Shown here one piece after another: positions 37,979-47,819 of a stretch of DNA of 64,000 nt. Origin of the DNA: Streptomyces sp. NBC_01260 (GTDB taxonomy: Bacteria > Actinomycetota > Actinomycetes > Streptomycetales > Streptomycetaceae); the NCBI RefSeq assembly GCF_036226405.1, contig NZ_CP108464.1:5518001-5582000 (forward strand), read 5' to 3'. The notes under the pieces were generated by a model. That model saw only the letters and a program-made list of their open reading frames with translations, searched no databases and was not told where the DNA came from. Position 1 is the stretch's first letter, and each line of letters opens with the position of its first letter. The translations under genes were made by a program, and so were the position numbers.

Positions 37979-40318
37979 TTACGTGAAGGACCTCAAGCGC
38001 AGGCTGTTCGTTACGACGAAGACCGATGAGAACGCCATCGCCGCTCCCGCAATCATAGGGTTGAGCAGGCCAAATGCCGCAAGGGGTAGAGCAGCAACGT
38101 TGTAACCGAATGCCCAGAAAAGGTTGCCCCTGATGATGGCCAGGGTGCGCCGGGAGAGTCGGACGGCATCGGCGGCCACCTTGAGATCTCCACGAACGAG
38201 CGTCAGATCGCTCGCCTCGATGGCCGCGTCCGTGCCGGTGCCCATCGCCAGACCGAGATCGGCGGTGGCCAGTGCGGCGGCGTCATTGATCCCGTCGCCG
38301 ACCATGGCGACGGCCCGTCCCTCGGCCTGCAACCGCTCGATGACGTGCGCCTTCTCCTCGGGAAGCACCTCGGCCCGGACCTCGTCGATCCCGACCGCGC
38401 GGGCCACGGAATCCGCCACCGCCCGGTTGTCGCCGGTCAGCAGGATCGGTGTCAGGCCGAGTGCGCGGAGTTCGGCGACGGCCGCCGCGCTGGATTCCTT
38501 GACCGCGTCGACGATTTCGAGGACGCCCCGCGCCTCGCCGTCCCAGGCGACCGCGACCGCTGTACGTCCCTGGGCGGCCGCTTCCGTCAGGGCCGAGGAG
38601 AGCACGTCCGGTACGTCGATTCCTGCGTCGGTGAGCAACCGGGGGCGGCCGACGAGCACCTTGCGCCCCTCGATGACGCCCTGGACGCCGAGGCCGGGGA
38701 CGTTGGTGAAGTCCTCGGGGGTGGGGAGGGGGGTGGTGGTGCGTTCGCCGGCTCCGGTGGCGACGGCCTGGGCGATGGGGTGTTCGGAGGCGTGTTCCAG
38801 GGCGCCGGCGAGGCGCAGTACGTCGGTCTCGGTGGCGTTGGGGGCGGTGTGGACGGTCTGGAGGGTCATCTTGCCGGTGGTGACGGTGCCGGTCTTGTCC
38901 AGCACGATCGTGTCGACGCGGCGGGTGGTCTCCAGGACTTCGGGGCCCTTGATCAGGATGCCGAGCTGGGCGCCGCGTCCCGTGCCGACCATGAGGGCGG
39001 TGGGTGTGGCGAGGCCGAGGGCGCAGGGGCAGGCGATGATCAGTACGGCGACGGCGGCGGTGAACGCGGCCGTCACGTCGTCGGTGGCCAGCAGCCAGGC
39101 GACCAGGGTGACCAGGGCGATCAGCAGGACCACGGGGACGAAGACCGCGGAGATCCGGTCGGCGAGGCGCTGGGCCGCCGCCTTGCCGTTCTGCGCGTCC
39201 TCGACGAGCCGCGCCATCCGGGCCAGCTGGGTGTCGGCGCCGACGCGGGTGGCCTCGACGACGAGCCGGCCGGAGACGTTCACGGTGGCGCCGGTGACGG
39301 CGTCGCCGACACCCACGTCGACCGGGACGGACTCGCCGGTGAGCATGGAGGCGTCCACCGCCGACGCGCCCTCGACGACGGTGCCGTCGGTGGCGACCTT
39401 CTCACCGGGCCGGACCACGAAGCGGTCGCCGACGGCGAGCCGGGCGACAGGGATGCGCACTTCGGCGCCGTTCCGCAGGACCGTGACGTCCTTGGCACCC
39501 AGATGCATCAGCGCCCGCAGGGCGGAACCCGCCTTCCGCTTGGACCTCGCCTCCAGATAGCGGCCCAGCAGGATGAACGTGACGACTCCGGCGGCGACCT
39601 CCAGATAGATCGTGGAGGAGCCGTCCGTGCGGGAGACCGTGAAGTCGAAGCCGTGCCTCATGCCGGGCATCCCGGCGTCGCCGAGGAACAGGGCCCAGAG
39701 CGACCAGCCGAAGGCGGCGAGGGTGCCGACCGAGACGAGCGTGTCCATGGTGGCCGCGCCGTGCCGGAGGTTGGTCCAGGTCGCCCGGTGGAAGGGCAGC
39801 CCGCCCCAGATGACGACGGGGGCGGCCAGGGTGAGGGAGAGCCACTGCCAGTTGTCGAACTGGAGGGCCGGGATCATCGCGAGTACGACGACGGGGGCGG
39901 CGAGGACGGCCGACACGATGAGCCGCTGACGCAGCGAGGCGAGGGCGGTGACGGGGCCGTCGGGGACGTCCGCGGAGTCCGGGGTGCTCAGGGACTCCGG
40001 GGCGCCGGTGGATTCTGAGGTTTCCGTGACCGGCGCCGGTGCGGGCGGTGTCGGAGGAGTCGGTGCGGGGCGGTGCACCGGCTCCGCCGTGTACCCCGTC
40101 TTGTGGACGGTCGCGATCAGATCCGCGACGCCGGTCTCCGGGCCGAAGACGACCCGGGCCTTCTCGGTGGCGTAATTGACGGTGGCGGTGACCCCGTCCA
40201 TCCGGTTCAGCTTCTTCTCGACGCGGGCCGCGCAGGAGGCGCAGGTCATCCCGCCGATCGTGAACTCGGCCTCCGAGCTCTTCGCTGCCGGGGCTTCGGT
40301 CTCTGTCGCGCTGTGCAT
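37979..40318 (-). CDS. copA: Copper-exporting P1B-type ATPase
   Basis: The product has 779 residues. An N-terminal heavy-metal domain has GMTCASC at residues 23-29, followed by a Pro/Thr-rich linker. The ATPase core shows LTGESVPV, the ion-channel [12 protein letters not shown], the phosphorylation site [15 protein letters not shown] and [14 protein letters not shown] and the C-terminal helices indicate Cu(I) export. AGGAG lies seven bases before the ATG. The copper chaperone gene is 113 bases upstream on the same strand, with a CsoR-type operator before it. The base composition at 38650-39600 is unusually G-run rich on the plus strand. Confidence 0.92.
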   Translation of the reverse strand: MHSATETEAPAAKSSEAEFTIGGMTCASCAARVEKKLNRMDGVTATVNYATEKARVVFGPETGVADLIATVHKTGYTAEPVHRPAPTPPTPPAPAPVTETSESTGAPESLSTPDSADVPDGPVTALASLRQRLIVSAVLAAPVVVLAMIPALQFDNWQWLSLTLAAPVVIWGGLPFHRATWTNLRHGAATMDTLVSVGTLAAFGWSLWALFLGDAGMPGMRHGFDFTVSRTDGSSTIYLEVAAGVVTFILLGRYLEARSKRKAGSALRALMHLGAKDVTVLRNGAEVRIPVARLAVGDRFVVRPGEKVATDGTVVEGASAVDASMLTGESVPVDVGVGDAVTGATVNVSGRLVVEATRVGADTQLARMARLVEDAQNGKAAAQRLADRISAVFVPVVLLIALVTLVAWLLATDDVTAAFTAAVAVLIIACPCALGLATPTALMVGTGRGAQLGILIKGPEVLETTRRVDTIVLDKTGTVTTGKMTLQTVHTAPNATETDVLRLAGALEHASEHPIAQAVATGAGERTTTPLPTPEDFTNVPGLGVQGVIEGRKVLVGRPRLLTDAGIDVPDVLSSALTEAAAQGRTAVAVAWDGEARGVLEIVDAVKESSAAAVAELRALGLTPILLTGDNRAVADSVARAVGIDEVRAEVLPEEKAHVIERLQAEGRAVAMVGDGINDAAALATADLGLAMGTGTDAAIEASDLTLVRGDLKVAADAVRLSRRTLAIIRGNLFWAFGYNVAALPLAAFGLLNPMIAGAAMAFSSVFVVTNSLRLRSFT

Positions 40319-40431
40319 GTCCGAACTCCTGAAACGCCGACCGGGCCGTACCCCACCAGTATCTGCTGGTCGGTCCGGCCCGGCGGCGAAGGGTGGTGCG
40401 GGTGGAGTGGATCCCGTGGACCCCGGGGCGT

Positions 40432-40740
40432 TCAGGCCTGGCCGGTGAGCTCGTAACCGGCCTCGTCGACGGCGGCGCGCACGGCCTGCTCGTCCAGCGC
40501 CGCCTGGGAGGTCACCGTCACCTGGCCGGTGGACGCCACGGCCTTCACCGAGGTGACCCCTTCGATTTCGGAGATCTCGCTGGAAACGGCGCCCTCGCAG
40601 TGGCCGCAGGTCATGCCGGTCACCTGGTAGACCGTGGTCACGCCGCCCTGCTTCGCGTCGGCGCTCGCACCGTCGTGGCAGGAGCCGCTGGGCGAGCAGC
40701 AGGAGCCGGTCGCCTGGGGGAGCTGGGTCTCGGCGGTCAT
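40432..40740 (-). CDS. copZ: Copper chaperone with Cys-rich N-terminus
   Basis: The product has 102 residues. The HMA fold spans about residues 36-100 with GMTCGHC at 42-48. A 35-residue leader carries extra Cys/His (CCSPSGSCH) that may bind copper too. It would hand Cu(I) to the P-type ATPase downstream. ATG at 40740 follows GAGGAG at six bases. The leader contains the CsoR-type box at 40832-40850. Confidence 0.9.
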   Translation of the reverse strand: MTAETQLPQATGSCCSPSGSCHDGASADAKQGGVTTVYQVTGMTCGHCEGAVSSEISEIEGVTSVKAVASTGQVTVTSQAALDEQAVRAAVDEAGYELTGQA

Positions 40741-40831
40741 CGTTTTCTCCTCTTCGACGGGCACATGTGGGTGTGGAGGCAGGGGCCCAGGAGGGTTCCG
40801 GGAAGGCCGGTGCGCCTCCACACTCACCACA

Positions 40832-40850
40832 CTATACCCCTAGGGGGTAT
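40832..40850. promoter_or_regulatory. CsoR-type copper operator
   Basis: ATACCCC (40834-40840) and GGGGTAT (40844-40850) form a near-perfect G/C-tract palindrome of the kind bound by CsoR repressors. It lies upstream of copZ and just after the end of the TetR gene. No csoR gene is in the window, so control would be in trans. Confidence 0.8.
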
Positions 40851-40871
40851 CAACGCGAGCGGCCCGAGCCG

Positions 40872-41669
40872 CTAGCGGCCATCCGGGGGAGCGGGGGGAG
40901 GGGTGGCGTCGCAGACCATCGGTTCGAGATAGCGGAAGAGGACCGTCTTCAGTTCCTTGATGTACGCCTCCCGCTCCATGCCCTCGTGCGCCATGATCAC
41001 GTCCAGCCCTGCCTTGAAGAGGATGAAGATCATCGTGGCGACGCGGGTGATCTCGGCCGGAGGGGCGCTCGGGAGGTAGCCGGTGAGGATCGTCTCGACC
41101 CGGTTGAGCATCGTCGTGTGGACGGCGTCGTGGTCCTGCGTGATCGTGCCGGGGATCTCGGATCCGTGCATCAGGACCGTGAAGGCCGGGTTCTCGCAGT
41201 TGAACTCGATGAGCGGATCGAGGGTGGCGTCGAGCATCCGGTCCAGCGGGAGTTCGAGGTGGTTCGGGAGGAGCGCTGCTCCGTACGTCTCCCGCCAGCG
41301 GCTCAGGAGCTGGTCGCCCAGCTCGACCGCGATGGCCTCCTTGTTGGGGAAGAACTGGTAGAGCGTGCCGGGTGAGACCCCGGCCTCCCTGGCGATGGCG
41401 TTGGTGCTCGCGGCGGTGTACCCGCTCGTGCAGAAGACGCGGGAGGCGGCCTTGAGGAGCTGGGCGATGCGCGCCTCGCCGCGTGCCTGGCGGCGGCGGG
41501 GGCGGGCGGTGCCGGCTGCCGTGCCCGCGGCTGCCGTACCTGTGGCTGCCGTGCCTGTGGTGGCTGCTGCTGTGCCTGCGGTGGTCGCTGTGCCTTCTGT
41601 GACCCCTGGGTCTTCTGCGGCTCCCGTGGCTCCTGCGCCTCCGGTGCCCTCCGTTCTGGCCTCCGACAC
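40872..41669 (-). CDS. TetR-family regulator with Ala/Thr/Gly-rich N-terminal extension
   Basis: The product has 265 residues. A ~55-residue low-complexity extension of Ala, Thr and Gly precedes the TetR HTH (IAQLLKAASRVFCTSGYTAA, then AGVSPGTLYQFFPNKEAIA). The ligand domain follows. GTG at 41669 follows GGGGA. It is divergent from an MMPL transporter with a 27-bp palindrome between. A start nearer the HTH is possible, but no ATG or ribosome site is evident inside the extension. Confidence 0.85.
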   Translation of the reverse strand: MSEARTEGTGGAGATGAAEDPGVTEGTATTAGTAAATTGTAATGTAAAGTAAGTARPRRRQARGEARIAQLLKAASRVFCTSGYTAASTNAIAREAGVSPGTLYQFFPNKEAIAVELGDQLLSRWRETYGAALLPNHLELPLDRMLDATLDPLIEFNCENPAFTVLMHGSEIPGTITQDHDAVHTTMLNRVETILTGYLPSAPPAEITRVATMIFILFKAGLDVIMAHEGMEREAYIKELKTVLFRYLEPMVCDATPPPAPPDGR

Positions 41670-41713
41670 GGTCTATCCCCAGCTTTCGTGCAAGGTTGAC
41701 AAACACGAGTGGC

Positions 41714-41740
41714 CGCTCGCATTCTTATGGAACGCGAGCG
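41714..41740. promoter_or_regulatory. TetR operator in the divergent TetR-MMPL region
   Basis: Arms CGCTCGCATTC (41714-41724) and GAACGCGAGCG (41730-41740) match at ten of eleven positions around a five-base spacer. A TTGACA box for the MMPL gene is at 41696-41701, so the operator covers the presumed -10 region. Confidence 0.8.
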
Positions 41741-41852
41741 ATGGCTCGTATTTGCCAGTGTATGTGGCAACGACTGATCCATGCTGCCCTGTGGGGCCGC
41801 CGCGCGCTGCCGCCCGGGTGCCTGGATCCGGGGGAAAAGGGGACACCGCACC

Positions 41853-44078
41853 ATGCCTCAAGTCAACAGCCCGGAGCGCGTCGGGGGCTGGACCCGCTTC
41901 GTCACCGCGCGGCCACGGCTCGCGCTGCTGGCGGCCCTGGTGATCACGGCGCTCGCGGTCTTCGCGGGCAGCGGGGTCGCCGACCGGATGGGCAGCGGTG
42001 GCTGGGAGTCCCCGAACGCCGAATCGACCTATACGACCAAGGCGCTGGAGCGCGAGTTCCCGGCGTCCCAGCCGAATCTGCTACTGCTCCTCGACAGCGG
42101 CGGCGTCTCCGTCGATGATCCCGCCGTGGCCGCCGAGGCAGCGCGCCTCACCGAGCGGCTGGCCGGCGAGAAGGACATCACGGGCGTCGGCTCGTACTGG
42201 CAGAGCAAGGCGCCCGCGCTGCGTGCCGAGGACGGGCGGGAGGCGCTGATCGCGGCCCGGATCGAGGGCGACGACAAGGCGGTGGGGGAGGTCCTGGACC
42301 GGATAGCTCCCACATACCGCGGTGCGCACGGGCCGGTCGAGGTCTCGGTCGGCGGCCCCGTCGCCGTCCGCCACGAGATGCAGACGATCATCCAGGACGA
42401 CCTGCTGCGGGCCGAGATGATCGCCCTGCCGGTCACGCTCGTGCTGCTCGTCATGGTCTTCGGCAGCGCGATCGCTGCGCTGCTTCCGCTGGGTGTCGGC
42501 ATCGTCGCGATCCTGGGCACCAACGCCGTGCTGCGCGGCATCACCGAATTCACCGATGTCTCGGTCTTCGCCCAGAACCTCACCACAGCACTCGGCCTCG
42601 GACTCGCCATCGACTACGCCCTGTTCATCGTGCGCCGGTTCCGAGAGGAGCTGGCGGCCGGGGCGGAGGTCCGGGCGGCGGTGGGCGCGACCCTGCGGAC
42701 CGCGGGGCGGACGGTGCTGTTCTCCGCGCTGACCGTCGCGGTCTCGCTCGCCGCGATGCTGGTCTTCCCGCAGTACTTCCTGCGCTCCTTCGCCTATGCG
42801 GGGATCGCCGTGGTGCTGCTCGCCGCCGCTGCCGCGCTCATCCTCCTCCCGGCCGCGCTGATGCTGCTCGGCCCGAGGGTCAACGCCCTTGATCTGCGCA
42901 GGCTGCTGCGCCGGGGGCGTGCGGAGCCGTCCGCCGCGACCGAGTCCGGCAAGGGGTGGGGGCGGTTCGCCGCGCTGGTGATGCGCAGGGCGCCGCTCTT
43001 CGCGGTCGTCACGAGCGTGGGGCTCGTGCTGCTCGGGCTGCCGTTCCTGGGGGTGAAGTTCGGCACGGCGGACGACCGCCAGCTGCCGGCCTCCGCCGAG
43101 TCGCGCGTGGTCCAGCAGCACATCAGGGACGGGTTCCCCGGCAGCCCCGGCGGAGGTCTCGAAGTCCTCGCGGAAGGGGCCGCGACACCGGCCCAGTATG
43201 CCGAGTACCGCAGCCGGATCGCGGCGCTTCCCGACGCCCTGCGGGTCGACGGCCCGTTCGTCGAGGGAAGTTCGGCCTACTTCAGTGTGCTGCCGAAGGG
43301 CGAGTCGGTGGGGGAGCGGTCACAGGTCCTCGTGAAGGATCTCCGGGCCGAGCCCGCTCCCTTCGACACGTCGGTGACCGGCTCCGCGGCCGTACTGGTC
43401 GATTCGAAGACCGCCATCGCGGACCGGCTGCCCTGGGCGGTGGGCATCATCGCCGTGGTGACGCTGCTTCTGGTCTTCCTGCTCACCGGTAGTGTGCTGA
43501 TCCCCCTCCAGGCGGTCGTGCTCAACGCTCTGAGCCTCACGGCGATGTTCGGAGCGGTCGTCTGGGTCTTCCAGGACGGGCATCTCTCCGGACTGCTCTC
43601 CTTCACCAGCACGGGGGACATCGAGACGACACTGCCGGTGCTGATGTTCTGCGTCGCCTTCGGGCTCTCCATGGACTACGGGGTGTTCCTGCTCTCCCGG
43701 ATCAAGGAGGAGTACGACCGGACGGGCGATCACGAGCGGTCGGTCACCTTCGGGCTGCGGCACACGGGAGGGCTGATCACCGCCGCGGCCGTGATCCTGG
43801 CCGTGGTGATGGTCGCGATAGGCACGTCCCGGGTGACCAGCACGAAGATGCTGGGACTGGGCATCGCGCTGGCGGTGCTGATGGATGCCATGGTCGTGCG
43901 CAGTCTGCTGGTCCCCTCCGTGATGAAGCTGATGGGCCGGGCGACGTGGTGGGCCCCGGCGCCGCTGCGGGCGTTCCACCGGCGATTCGGCCTGAGCGAA
44001 GGGGAGCCCGCACAGTTGGCGGCCGAGGAGATACCGGAGCCCGCCGACGAGCGGGACAAAGTGACCAGCGGGGCGTAG
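41853..44078 (+). CDS. MMPL/RND-type transporter
   Basis: The product has 741 residues with two sets of helices, each preceded by a large extracytoplasmic domain, as in mycobacterial MmpL-like lipid or drug exporters. Key segments are [21 protein letters not shown] and [22 protein letters not shown], which carry the proton-relay Asp-Tyr pairs. ATG at 41853 follows AAGGGG. It is probably repressed by the divergent TetR protein. The substrate is likely lipophilic or a drug. Confidence 0.88.
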   Translation: MPQVNSPERVGGWTRFVTARPRLALLAALVITALAVFAGSGVADRMGSGGWESPNAESTYTTKALEREFPASQPNLLLLLDSGGVSVDDPAVAAEAARLTERLAGEKDITGVGSYWQSKAPALRAEDGREALIAARIEGDDKAVGEVLDRIAPTYRGAHGPVEVSVGGPVAVRHEMQTIIQDDLLRAEMIALPVTLVLLVMVFGSAIAALLPLGVGIVAILGTNAVLRGITEFTDVSVFAQNLTTALGLGLAIDYALFIVRRFREELAAGAEVRAAVGATLRTAGRTVLFSALTVAVSLAAMLVFPQYFLRSFAYAGIAVVLLAAAAALILLPAALMLLGPRVNALDLRRLLRRGRAEPSAATESGKGWGRFAALVMRRAPLFAVVTSVGLVLLGLPFLGVKFGTADDRQLPASAESRVVQQHIRDGFPGSPGGGLEVLAEGAATPAQYAEYRSRIAALPDALRVDGPFVEGSSAYFSVLPKGESVGERSQVLVKDLRAEPAPFDTSVTGSAAVLVDSKTAIADRLPWAVGIIAVVTLLLVFLLTGSVLIPLQAVVLNALSLTAMFGAVVWVFQDGHLSGLLSFTSTGDIETTLPVLMFCVAFGLSMDYGVFLLSRIKEEYDRTGDHERSVTFGLRHTGGLITAAAVILAVVMVAIGTSRVTSTKMLGLGIALAVLMDAMVVRSLLVPSVMKLMGRATWWAPAPLRAFHRRFGLSEGEPAQLAAEEIPEPADERDKVTSGA

Positions 44079-44166
44079 GCGGGCGGACGGTGGCCCGCGG
44101 AGGGGCGGCCGGCGGAGCGTAGATTCGGCCGTCCGGAAGACGGGGCGCGGGCGAGGGGCGGAGCGT

Positions 44167-45213
44167 ATGAGGGCAGTGGTGTTCGAGGAGTTCGGGAAGG
44201 AAGCCCGGGTCCAGGACGTGGTGGATCCCAGCCCCTCCCGTCGGGGGGTGGTGGTCCGGGTGGAGGCGACCGGGCTGTGCCGCAGCGACTGGCACGGCTG
44301 GATGGGCCACGATCCAGACATCACCCTGCCGCACGTGCCCGGCCATGAACTGGCCGGTGTGGTCGAAGCGGTGGGGCAGGACGTGGTCAACCGGCGGCCG
44401 GGCGACCGGGTCACCGTGCCCTTCGTCTGCGCCTGCGGCCGCTGCTCCGCCTGCGCGGCCGGGGCCCAGCAGGTCTGCGAGCGGCAGACCCAGCCGGGAT
44501 TCACCCACTGGGGCTCGTTCGCCGAGTACGTCGCGCTGGAACAGGCCGACGTCAATCTGGTTCCCGTCCCAGACGGGATGTCGTTCGGTACGGCCGCCGG
44601 TCTGGGCTGCCGGTTCGCCACGGCGTTCCGGGCCGTGGTGGCCCGGGGCCGGGTGGCGCCGGGCGAATGGGTCGCCGTGCACGGCTGCGGCGGGGTCGGG
44701 CTTTCGGCCGTGATGATCGCTGTGGCCTGCGGCGCCCGGGTCGTCGCGGTCGACGTCTCGCCCGACGCCCTTCGGCTGGCCCGGACGTTCGGGGCGGTGG
44801 AGTGCGTGGACGCCTCCGCATACCCCGGAGGCGCCGACGAGGCGGTACGTGAACTCACGGGCGGCGGGGCCCAGCTGTCCCTCGACGCCCTGGGGTCGCC
44901 GGTCACCTGCGCCGCCTCGGTCCGGAGCCTGCGCCGCCACGGGCGCCATGTGCAGGTCGGGCTGCTCCCGTCGGTGGCCGGTGACCCCGTCGTACCCATG
45001 GCGAGGGTGATCGGTCTGGAGCTGGAGCTCCTCGGCAGCCACGGCATGGCCGCGCACGCCTACCCGCCGATGATGGACATGGTCCGGTCCGGCAGCCTGC
45101 GCCCCGACCTGCTGGTGACCGCAACCATCGGGCTGGACGCGGCCCCGGCGGCGCTCGCGGCGATGGGCGCGGCACCGGGAGCCGGAGTGACGGTCATCGA
45201 ACCCCCGCGCTGA
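44167..45213 (+). CDS. Zinc-dependent alcohol dehydrogenase
   Basis: The product has 348 residues of the MDR family. The catalytic zinc region is [16 protein letters not shown] and [14 protein letters not shown]. The structural zinc cysteines are in [17 protein letters not shown]. The NAD-binding motif is [12 protein letters not shown]. It oxidises or reduces an alcohol/aldehyde pair; the substrate is unknown. It follows the MMPL gene after 88 bases and ends at a hairpin facing a convergent gene. Confidence 0.88.
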   Translation: MRAVVFEEFGKEARVQDVVDPSPSRRGVVVRVEATGLCRSDWHGWMGHDPDITLPHVPGHELAGVVEAVGQDVVNRRPGDRVTVPFVCACGRCSACAAGAQQVCERQTQPGFTHWGSFAEYVALEQADVNLVPVPDGMSFGTAAGLGCRFATAFRAVVARGRVAPGEWVAVHGCGGVGLSAVMIAVACGARVVAVDVSPDALRLARTFGAVECVDASAYPGGADEAVRELTGGGAQLSLDALGSPVTCAASVRSLRRHGRHVQVGLLPSVAGDPVVPMARVIGLELELLGSHGMAAHAYPPMMDMVRSGSLRPDLLVTATIGLDAAPAALAAMGAAPGAGVTVIEPPR

Positions 45214-45241
45214 CCGCCCAGGACGGTGCCGGCAGGGGGAG

Positions 45242-45283
45242 GCCCCGCACGGCGGCGGGTGGGGGCCGATCGCCGTACGGGGC
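45242..45283. terminator. Bidirectional hairpin after the dehydrogenase gene
   Basis: A 13-base arm (45242-45254) pairs with 45271-45283 with one mismatch. It lies between the convergent dehydrogenase and small HTH genes. Confidence 0.7.
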
Positions 45284-45325
45284 GGGGGTGAAGAGAACCG
45301 GGGTGAAGAGACGGGGAGGGTCGGG

Positions 45326-45523
45326 TCAGTCCCGGCGGCCCCGGTTGCCGGGGCGGGCGGTGACCCAGGCACGGATGGTGTCCGCGTACCAGTAGGGCTT
45401 CCCACCCTCCACATGATCCGGTGACGGAAGGAGACCGTGTTTGCGATAGGAGCGGACGGTGTCCGGCTGCACCCGGATGTGCGCGGCAATGTCCTTGTAG
45501 GACCAGAGCCTTCTGTCCGTCAT
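45326..45523 (-). CDS. Small MerR/AlpA-type HTH protein
   Basis: The product has 65 residues. The entire chain is one winged HTH: LWSYKDIAAHIRVQPDTVRSYRKHGLLP, then GGKPYWYADTIRAWV. It resembles BldC-like or phage AlpA/excisionase DNA-binding proteins. ATG at 45523 follows GAGGTG at six bases. Upstream to 45831 is about 300 bases with no gene seen. There are no phage neighbours, so a house regulator is more likely than an excisionase. Confidence 0.75.
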   Translation of the reverse strand: MTDRRLWSYKDIAAHIRVQPDTVRSYRKHGLLPSPDHVEGGKPYWYADTIRAWVTARPGNRGRRD

Positions 45524-45831
45524 AAGTGACACCTCTCTGCATCGCAGCGGCAGCCTGGGGGCCGTCGGGAGAGCTGCGGCACGGACGCTGACGATCACTC
45601 AGCCTGTGTCCGGTGAACGAGGACAGTGAGGGGCGGGGAGGGGCTGTCGAGCAGCTGTGACGAAAAACCCACGTAATGGAGATATGTGTGACGAGGGGGT
45701 GATCTCTGTGACGGAAGGAGTGCACCGGGGCGAAGGGGCTGTGTTCCCTTGGGGCGGGGGTGCCGCCCTCCATACCTCAGGTGTGCCTCAACTCCAGTGA
45801 GACCGGGGCCGACACCGGGCAAGATCAGTCC

Positions 45832-46176
45832 ATGACTGGTTTCGGGAAGCAGAACATGGCCGTCCTCGTACTGCGCGAGGCGGACGACATCAGCACCATG
45901 CTCCGGCGGGCTCTGGACACCGCGTCCGCCGAGGAGCGCCCCGGCCTGGAAAGGGCCATTGCTCTCACCGCCGAGGCCGGCGCGGTTCCGGACGCGGAAC
46001 TGCGCGGCCGCTGGGCCCTGCGACGGATGGCGTCGACCGGGTACGACGGGCCGCCCCGCGCCGTGGCCGCGGTCAAGGCACTGCGCACGGCCGAGCAGGG
46101 GCTGAGCCTGCTCCAGGCGGTGAACCTGTCGAAGGACGCGGAGGCCGTCCGGGCGGCGGATCCTGCTGCCCCGTAA
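45832..46176 (+). CDS. Small hypothetical helical protein
   Basis: The product has 114 residues, mostly helical and soluble, starting MTGFGKQNMAVLVLREADDI. No known domain is recognised. There is no clear ribosome site, so a leaderless start at 45832 or a start at 45856 are both possible. The strong GC3 bias supports coding. It is 41 bases upstream of the DUF3626 gene on the same strand and may be co-transcribed. Confidence 0.6.
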   Translation: MTGFGKQNMAVLVLREADDISTMLRRALDTASAEERPGLERAIALTAEAGAVPDAELRGRWALRRMASTGYDGPPRAVAAVKALRTAEQGLSLLQAVNLSKDAEAVRAADPAAP

Positions 46177-46217
46177 ACCGGAGGCAATGGCGGGCCGCGC
46201 TGCGCCAGACTGCGCCC

Positions 46218-47231
46218 GTGACCGCTGACGCGCCGCCGCCCCTGCCCCTGCCGCCGCCCCTGCCGACCGCACCCATCTCACCGCCCCCAACACCATCGCC
46301 CCCGTCCCCGCCGGGCTCGGCGCAGGCGCGCGCCCTGAGGCACGTGGCGTCCCTCTCCTCCGGGCGGCCGCTGGACCGCTCCGTACCGCTGACGCTGAAC
46401 TTCCACCCGGACCGGATGGCGGGCGACCACCCGATCCTGGCCGGGCTCGCCCAGGACGGTGTCTACCGTTCGCAGTTCGTCACCGGCACCAGCAACGGCG
46501 GGCTGACGGCCTATCCGGGCGGTGACCGGTGGCGCTGGGAGAGCCGGATCTTCGGTGGCGCGTACGACAGCGTGCCCGGCGAGCAGCGGCCGGTGTACGG
46601 GGCGTTGAACTTCCGGCGTCAGGAGACCGGGGCGGCGCCGCGGTTCGGCTCGGCGCACTTCAGGCTGACCGCGCAGACGCTGGAGCGCGCCACCTTCTGC
46701 TACCCGGACAGCGCTGCCGAGCCCTCGGACTTCGGCGTCGCCGACCGGATGCACCTCATCGAACTGGCGGAGTCCGACAGCCAGGACGCGCTCGACGACT
46801 ACATAGAGGCGCAGGTGCACGGCCCGGTCCTGCTCGACCGCCATCTGGAGGCGCTGGTCCTCGACCCGAGTTTCCGCGGCACCGCCGTGGAGGAGGCCGC
46901 ACGAAGGCTGCCCTGCCGCACGGAATGGCACGGCGGATTCCGTCTGACCGTGGCGGAGCTGCGCCGTCATGCGGACTACCGGGGGCAGGAGTTCGTCGAC
47001 CTCGGCGCGGAGATCTCCCGGGGCGGTCTGCTCGATCCCCGGATCATCGGGGACGCAGCCCGCACGGGCCGCTATGCGACGCAGTCACTGAAGAGGGTCT
47101 GGCATTGCCTGGCTCGTTTCGGCGCCCCGGCGCCCCGGCGCCCCGGCGCCCCTGCTCCCCGGCGCCCGGGAGCCTGGCCCGCCCGGGAGCCGGGGAGCAG
47201 GGGCGCGGTGCGGGGCGGCGGCCGACCCTGA
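46218..47231 (+). CDS. DUF3626 protein with repeat-encoded tail
   Basis: The product has 337 residues. A ~35-residue Pro-rich N-terminus is followed by the DUF3626 domain (VPLTLNFHPDRMAGDHPILA, YRSQFVTGTSNGG, YGALNFRRQETGAAPRFGSA). The function of the family is unknown; the conserved His, Arg and Tyr suggest an enzyme. The last ~40 residues are coded by four 8-bp tandem repeats plus an inverted repeat and read [20 protein letters not shown] at 46218 is used. Confidence 0.78.
   Translation: MTADAPPPLPLPPPLPTAPISPPPTPSPPSPPGSAQARALRHVASLSSGRPLDRSVPLTLNFHPDRMAGDHPILAGLAQDGVYRSQFVTGTSNGGLTAYPGGDRWRWESRIFGGAYDSVPGEQRPVYGALNFRRQETGAAPRFGSAHFRLTAQTLERATFCYPDSAAEPSDFGVADRMHLIELAESDSQDALDDYIEAQVHGPVLLDRHLEALVLDPSFRGTAVEEAARRLPCRTEWHGGFRLTVAELRRHADYRGQEFVDLGAEISRGGLLDPRIIGDAARTGRYATQSLKRVWHCLARFGAPAPRRPGAPAPRRPGAWPAREPGSRGAVRGGGRP
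47121..47203. repeat. 8-bp tandem repeats and hairpin inside the DUF3626 gene end
   Basis: Four perfect GGCGCCCC copies occupy 47121-47152. A perfect 15-bp inverted repeat follows (47149-47163 with 47189-47203). Because eight is not a multiple of three, gain or loss of one unit would change the frame of the protein tail. Confidence 0.88.
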
Positions 47232-47323
47232 ATCAAACTGTCTGCCCGACTGTCTGCCCACAGCCTGACCGACCGTCGGACCGACGGACTGGCCGACCGG
47301 CGCCCGGCCGCCGCCGGCAATTG

Positions 47324-47695
47324 TTATGCGTGCCAGAGCGCTGACCAGGTGTTCGGGCCGACGAGGCCGTCCGGCAGCAGGGGCGGGTGATCGGCCTGGA
47401 AGCGCTGGACGGCGGCGAGGGTCTGCGTGTCGAACGTGCCGTTCACCGCCTTCCACGGCAGGTAACGCCGGTTGGCCAGCATGCACTGCACCTGGAAGAC
47501 ACGATCGCCCTGTTCACCGAAGGCGGTCGGCCCGTCGCCGTCGTAGAAGGCGCAGACGGGGCTGGAGCCGGGCGGCGGTGCGTTGTTCTCGTCGGCCGCG
47601 GCGCCGGGGGCCGCGGCGAGGGCGGTGGCCAGGGCGAGTGCGGCGAGGGCCGAGGCCCCGGCCGCCCGGTACGACGGCGGCGTCTTGCGGATCAC
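47324..47695 (-). CDS. Secreted peptidoglycan-binding protein
   Basis: The product has 123 residues: a signal peptide to about residue 35, then a single peptidoglycan-binding domain (VFQVQCMLANRRYLPWKAVN, then FDTQTLAAVQRFQADH and DGLVGPNTWSALWHA). It would bind cell wall. GTG at 47695 follows GAGGAG at nine bases. It converges on the DUF3626 gene. Confidence 0.85.
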   Translation of the reverse strand: MIRKTPPSYRAAGASALAALALATALAAAPGAAADENNAPPPGSSPVCAFYDGDGPTAFGEQGDRVFQVQCMLANRRYLPWKAVNGTFDTQTLAAVQRFQADHPPLLPDGLVGPNTWSALWHA

Positions 47696-47819
47696 GGTGA
47701 GTTGCTCCTCGTGGAGTGTGGGGGCGGCGCCGGGGCGCGGTGATGACCGCGCTCCGGCTCTCTCACCGAGGACAACACCGCATACTGCCGTCACGTCACG
47801 TGCGGGGCCGCCCGGTGTG

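Noticed and set aside
45326..45523. Phage excisionase marking a prophage edge
   Set aside because: The small HTH resembles AlpA/excisionase, but no integrase, att-like repeat or phage gene is nearby.
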